From NCBI GenBank assembly GCA_035493835.1, contig DATJHO010000119.1, forward strand, positions 1 through 64,000: a DNA stretch of 64,000 nucleotides. The letters run 5' to 3'. Numbering within the stretch: the first letter of the stretch is position 1; every line of letters begins with the position of its first letter. A program made the position numbers and the translations under genes. The stretch comes from DASZTU01 sp035493835. Lineage in GTDB: Bacteria; Pseudomonadota; Alphaproteobacteria; Rhizobiales; Devosiaceae. The notes under the pieces are model-generated. The model saw nothing but the letters and a program-made list of their open reading frames with translations. It made no database searches and was not told the origin of the DNA. Shown piece after piece: positions 60,218 to 64,000 of the stretch.

Positions 60218-60895
60218 CTACAGCCGGCTGATCACCATGCAGTCGAGCATGGCCGCCAGGTGCACCATGGCGCCGACGACGACAAAGCCGTGCCAGACCA
60301 CGTTTTGGAACCGCAAGCGGTCCCATAGGTGGAAAATGATGCCAAGCGAGTAGAGCACGCCACCGGCGACCAGCAGCCACAACGCGACAGGAGGGAGGGT
60401 TGCGGCGAGCTGGTGAAAGACAAACACGCCGCTCCAACCGATTGCCAGGTAAAGCAGGATCGCCAATCGCCCGAACCGCTCGGGGACAATGAGCTTCAGT
60501 CCAATGCCGACCAACGATGCGCCCCAGACCAGAACCATCATCACGATGGCGGTCGTGCTGCCGCCGAGTACGGCGAGAAAAGGCGTATAGGTGCCGGCGA
60601 TGAACAGGAAGATGGCCGCCTGGTCGAGCCGGGCAAGCACGCTCTTGATGGGCGAGACCGGCCACAGATTGTAAGCCATCGAGACCGATAGCAGCGCCAC
60701 CAGCGAACTCACATAGACCAGCAATGCCGGCGCCTCGGCGGGCGCGGTCTTGAGCACGGCCAGCGCAACGATCATCGCGCCGGCGGTGGCGCCAGCAACG
60801 ATCCCGATGCCATGGACAATGCCGTCGGCCACGAGCTCGGCTACCGAGAACCGTCGGCGCGGCACCCACCAGGCGGTTTGAGCCGGGACTTTCAT
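60218..60895 (-). CDS. Hemolysin III family (PAQR-type) membrane protein
   Basis: 225 residues, seven helices. Seen: ELVADGIVHGIGIVAGATAG, NLWPVSPIKSVLARLDQAAIFLFIAGTYTPF and the C-terminal LWDRLRFQNVVWHGFVVVGAMVH, with the conserved Asp and His residues of the metal site in the PAQR/alkaline-ceramidase superfamily. Probably a membrane-lipid related hydrolase; hemolysis is not implied. Confidence 0.88.
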   Translation of the reverse strand: MKVPAQTAWWVPRRRFSVAELVADGIVHGIGIVAGATAGAMIVALAVLKTAPAEAPALLVYVSSLVALLSVSMAYNLWPVSPIKSVLARLDQAAIFLFIAGTYTPFLAVLGGSTTAIVMMVLVWGASLVGIGLKLIVPERFGRLAILLYLAIGWSGVFVFHQLAATLPPVALWLLVAGGVLYSLGIIFHLWDRLRFQNVVWHGFVVVGAMVHLAAMLDCMVISRL

Positions 60896-61129
60896 TCCTT
60901 CCTCACCACCTCAACTTCATGGCCAAGTTATAGCATTGCACCGGCTTGTGACCAAATGCCCTACCGCTTGATGCGGTTTAGCCGCGGACATGACGGCGAA
61001 TTAATTCAACCTTTAGCTTGCGGCAATGTTGGGCCCCCTAGGCCTGAGCGCAGGGCGAGGGCGTTTGCGAGGCTGATGGGAGGGTGCCCGTTGGCATCGC
61101 GAACCTCCCGTCGCCCATCGGGGGCACCA

Positions 61130-61828
61130 TTGTTCGATACGATCATCTTGTTGGCGGGACCGCGCGAGCAGTCCGCCCTTGCCGGCGCGCTTTTGGGGCA
61201 CAATCCGTCCCTCAACATCAGGCGGGTCATGACCCTGGCCGAATTGCTCGCGATTGACGCCGAGGTCCTCGGGCGGGGGCGGCTGGTGGCGTTTACCACC
61301 CCCGTGATCGTGCCGGCCGATATCCTCGCCCGACTGGCATATGGGGCCTACAATTTCCATCCTGGGCCACCCCAATACCCTGGCCTGACGCCGGCGCAAT
61401 TTGCCGTCTATGAGCAGGCGAGACAGTTTGGTGCGACCGCCCACGCGATGGCGGCGCGCGTCGACGCGGGGCCGATCGTTGCGGTGGAGCTGTTCGAGGT
61501 GGCCCCGGGTGCGACGGTGCTGGATCTGGAGCTAGGTTCCTATCGGGCGTTGGCGCACCTGTTCTGGGGGCTGGCCGGAATGCTGGCAACGCAGGCCGAG
61601 CCGCTGCGGCCATTGGGAATCGAATGGGGTGGGCAAAAGAGTTCACGGCGCAGCTATGAAGCGTTGTGCGACATCCCGCTGGACATTTCCAGGGAGGATC
61701 TCGAGCGGCGGATTTCCGCCTTTGGCGGCAATTATTTCGGCATAACCCCCTCCATCAGCCTGCATGGCTTCAGGTTCAACCTGGTGGCGCCGGCTGCGCC
61801 TGAGGTCCCTCGTTGGCCACAAGACTAA
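61130..61828 (+). CDS. Formyltransferase-like protein
   Basis: 232 residues from the likely TTG start. The N-H-D triad of folate-dependent formyltransferases is seen: Asn75 and His77 in YNFHPGPP and Asp112 in RVDAGPIV. The fold is shorter than Fmt (about 310) and lacks the C-terminal tRNA-binding domain, so a small-molecule or sugar substrate is more likely than Met-tRNA. Start: GGGGG five bases before TTG 61130; ATG 61076 would add 18 poorly conserved residues. Confidence 0.65.
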   Translation: MFDTIILLAGPREQSALAGALLGHNPSLNIRRVMTLAELLAIDAEVLGRGRLVAFTTPVIVPADILARLAYGAYNFHPGPPQYPGLTPAQFAVYEQARQFGATAHAMAARVDAGPIVAVELFEVAPGATVLDLELGSYRALAHLFWGLAGMLATQAEPLRPLGIEWGGQKSSRRSYEALCDIPLDISREDLERRISAFGGNYFGITPSISLHGFRFNLVAPAAPEVPRWPQD

Positions 61829-61912
61829 GGGGAAAAACCCGCCCGTCTTCTCCCTTGGGCAGGCGCCGGATTTTTCGGGAACCAATTCGTGCCGGACGGT
61901 GTTTGGCGCCCC

Positions 61913-62134
61913 ATGAAGACATGTTGGTTCATCGTCATCGAGAGCCAGGGCTCTTGGTGGGTCGATTGTGAAGGCAAGGCCTATGGACCCGTTCCCACCA
62001 GGGAACAGGCTGTGGCAGAAGCTAGAAAGCTGGTTCGGATCTTTGGCGATCCGGAGCGGCGATCGGATTTATGGGCGCCCGACGATACGGGTAAGCTGGT
62101 CCTGGTCTGGTCCGGAGACCCGGCAGCCGCGTAA
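61913..62134 (+). CDS. Small hypothetical protein
   Basis: 73 residues. FIVIESQGSWWVDCEGKAYGPVPTREQAV resembles DUF2188-like small beta-alpha proteins. The start could also be GTG 61889. No operon context. Confidence 0.5.
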   Translation: MKTCWFIVIESQGSWWVDCEGKAYGPVPTREQAVAEARKLVRIFGDPERRSDLWAPDDTGKLVLVWSGDPAAA

Positions 62135-62451
62135 GACCCGGCCAATTTGGGTTGTGCTCCCCCGCTGGCGCGGCGGGAGGCGATTGGCTATATGCCATTT
62201 CCGTGGCCAACATCCGAGACTTGCCCCGATTGCAGACCTCTCCTAGCCAATGGATTTTTAGTGCGCCGCCGCCTTGCGAAAAATCGCATCGCTTTGCGTT
62301 GCCGCCCAAATGTCGCATTCGCCGAGGACCGGGCTTCGCCTGGCTCGATTTCGACTGATCGCCAAGCCGGCCATGTGATGGTCTTGTTTGATCCTTACAG
62401 GCCTCATGGGTCCGCCGCCTTCCTCCCGTTCAAACAGTGACATAGCGCCCT
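62135..62451. other. Gap upstream of the glucan-biosynthesis gene
   Basis: 317 bases. Short frames only; no convincing promoter, RNA or repeat is seen. Confidence 0.4.
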
Positions 62452-64000
62452 ATGCCAAATCGCCGTTCGTTCTTTCTCTCCGCCGGTGCAGCGCTCGCCG
62501 TGGCCTCGCTGCAAAGCCCCGCGGCGGCGCAGCAAGCAGCCGACAAGCTTCGGCTCGGCAATGCTTCGCCTTTTTCCTTCGACGCGCTGGTTGCCGAGGC
62601 GCGCGCCGTGTCCCAGCAGCCTTACGCCCAGCCGGAAACCCTGCCGGCAAGCCTGCTGAACCGGATCGACTATCAGGCCGAGGGCCTGATCCACTTCGAT
62701 ACCGATCACGCCCTGTTCGCCAACGGGCCTGGGCAGTTCCCGGTGACGTTCTTCCCGCTTGGCAAGTACTTCCAGAAGCCGGTTCGGATGTTTGTCCTCG
62801 AGGGGACGATGGGCAATGCGTCGGCGAGCGAAATTCTTTACGACGCCTCGCTTTTCAGCATGCCGGCGGACAGCCCCGCGCGCGAACTACCACCCGGTGC
62901 GGGCTTTGCCGGCTTCCGCTTCCAGGAGAGCCGGCTGGGCGATCAGAGCAAGCTCGATTGGCACAGCAACGATTGGGTCGCTTTTCTCGGGGCCTCGTAT
63001 TTCCGCGCCATCGGCGAACTTTTCCAGTACGGCCTTTCGGCACGCGGCATCGTCATCGACGTGGCGCAGCCTGACCGGCCCGAGGAATTCCCGGATTTCA
63101 CGCATTTTTACTTCGAGCCGCCCGCAGCCGGGAGCGACAGCGTAACGGTCTACGCGCTGCTCGATGGGCCGAGCGTGACCGGCGCCTACAAATTCGTCAT
63201 GCAGCGCGGCAAGGCGGTGCTGATGGATGTGGAGACGCAGATTTTCCTGCGCAACGACGTCGCCAAGCTGGGGCTCGCGCCGCTAACTTCCATGTACTGG
63301 TTCTCCGAGACCATCAAGCCGACGGCCATCGACTGGCGTCCGGAAGTGCACGATTCGGATGGCGTGGCGATGTGGAATGGCGCCGGCGAGCACATCTGGC
63401 GGCCGCTCAACGATCCGCCTACCACGGTCGCCTCAACCTTTGCCGATCAGCACCCGCATGGCTTCGGCCTCCTGCAGCGCGATCGCGTCTTCGACCACTA
63501 CCTCGACGGCGTCTATTACGACCGGCGGCCGAGCCTGTGGGTGGAGCCGCTGGACGACTGGGGCGACGGGGCGGTGCAACTGATCGAAATTCCCACCGAC
63601 GACGAGATCAACGACAACATCGTCCTGTTCTGGGAGCCCAAGGCCCCGGCCGCAAAGGGCAACAATTACCACCTGCGCTACCGCCTGCATTGGACGGCCG
63701 ACGAGCCGTTCCCGCCAAAGGTTGCGGTGTGCGTGGCAACGCGCCTGGGGCGCGGCGGCCAGCCGGGCCAGCCCAGGCCTCCTGGCGTCGAAAAGTTCAT
63801 GGTGGAGTTCCTTGGCGGTCCGCTGAACCAGATTCCCTTCGGCGTGAAGCCCGAGGCGGTTCTCTGGTCGTCGAGCGGCAGCTTTTCCTACGTCTTCACG
63901 GAGGCGGTGCCGGACGGCGTGCCGGGACATTGGCGCGCCCAGTTCGACTTCACCTGCGTCGGACCAGGGCCGGTGGAGATGCGGCTCTATCTCAAGAACG
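62452..64000 (+). CDS. OpgG/OpgD-family periplasmic glucan biosynthesis protein, 5' part
   Basis: 516 residues are visible, the end lying outside the window. It begins with a twin-arginine-like RRSFFLSAGAALAVASL signal, as in OpgD. The mature part follows the MdoG pattern: FSFDALVAEARAVSQQPY, YQAEGLIHFD, FFPLGKYFQKPVRMFVLEG, and later LTSMYWFSETIKPTAIDWRPEVHDSDG, which carries the conserved acidic pair. It shapes or exports osmoregulated periplasmic glucans. No clear ribosome-binding site precedes ATG 62452. Confidence 0.9.
   Translation, partial: MPNRRSFFLSAGAALAVASLQSPAAAQQAADKLRLGNASPFSFDALVAEARAVSQQPYAQPETLPASLLNRIDYQAEGLIHFDTDHALFANGPGQFPVTFFPLGKYFQKPVRMFVLEGTMGNASASEILYDASLFSMPADSPARELPPGAGFAGFRFQESRLGDQSKLDWHSNDWVAFLGASYFRAIGELFQYGLSARGIVIDVAQPDRPEEFPDFTHFYFEPPAAGSDSVTVYALLDGPSVTGAYKFVMQRGKAVLMDVETQIFLRNDVAKLGLAPLTSMYWFSETIKPTAIDWRPEVHDSDGVAMWNGAGEHIWRPLNDPPTTVASTFADQHPHGFGLLQRDRVFDHYLDGVYYDRRPSLWVEPLDDWGDGAVQLIEIPTDDEINDNIVLFWEPKAPAAKGNNYHLRYRLHWTADEPFPPKVAVCVATRLGRGGQPGQPRPPGVEKFMVEFLGGPLNQIPFGVKPEAVLWSSSGSFSYVFTEAVPDGVPGHWRAQFDFTCVGPGPVEMRLYLKN

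Overview
The window looks like chromosome of a motile, high-GC alphaproteobacterium of the order Hyphomicrobiales, most likely a Devosia-like genus. The evidence is the flbT/flaF/flagellin block, fliX divergent from flgI with a perfect CtrA-type box between them, a DksA without zinc cysteines, alphaproteobacterial CTTGNN-N17-CTATNN promoters, DUF2849 and DUF934 in the cys locus, and intergenic hairpin repeats of the rhizobial kind. The genus is inferred; the class is well supported. No phage, plasmid, insertion sequence or CRISPR array is seen.

Layout. 0-5.4 kb: the 3' end of leuA, a VOC protein and a MacA/MacB-type efflux pair. 5.7-10.2 kb: acs, then a polysaccharide flippase and a FemAB-like transferase. 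10.3-16.6 kb: a TerC/YjbE membrane protein, a YhaN/YhaO (Rad50/Mre11-like) pair and two tiny genes. 16.6-24.8 kb: tRNA-Lys, periplasmic msrA, then a sulfate-assimilation locus: ferredoxin, cysG, DUF2849, sulfite reductase, a CysH-DUF934 fusion, ferredoxin-NADP reductase and a second ferredoxin.

24.9-30.1 kb: eight tandem genes for small secreted proteins of two families (three and five members). Most have a promoter-like sequence about 120-165 nt upstream of the start codon. I cannot match them to a known system and they are the best candidate for something undescribed. 30.5-35.1 kb: a YcjX/YcjF-type pair, metA with an unusual specificity residue, and a P-loop ATPase.

35.3-49.3 kb: a flagellar cluster: flgE behind a sigma-54-type promoter, flgK, an enlarged flgL, an unknown gene, flaF, flbT, a 944-residue flagellin, flgN-, flgJ- and flgI-type genes and fliX, followed by dksA. 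50-54.5 kb: galU, an outer-membrane polysaccharide export protein, an unknown helical-repeat protein and an ExoY-type priming transferase, forming an exopolysaccharide block. 55-64 kb: VOC proteins, a secreted lipase-like hydrolase, two tRNA-Glu genes, gloA, a double cold-shock protein, DUF192, hemolysin III, a formyltransferase-like protein and the 5' part of an OpgG/OpgD glucan-synthesis gene cut by the window end.
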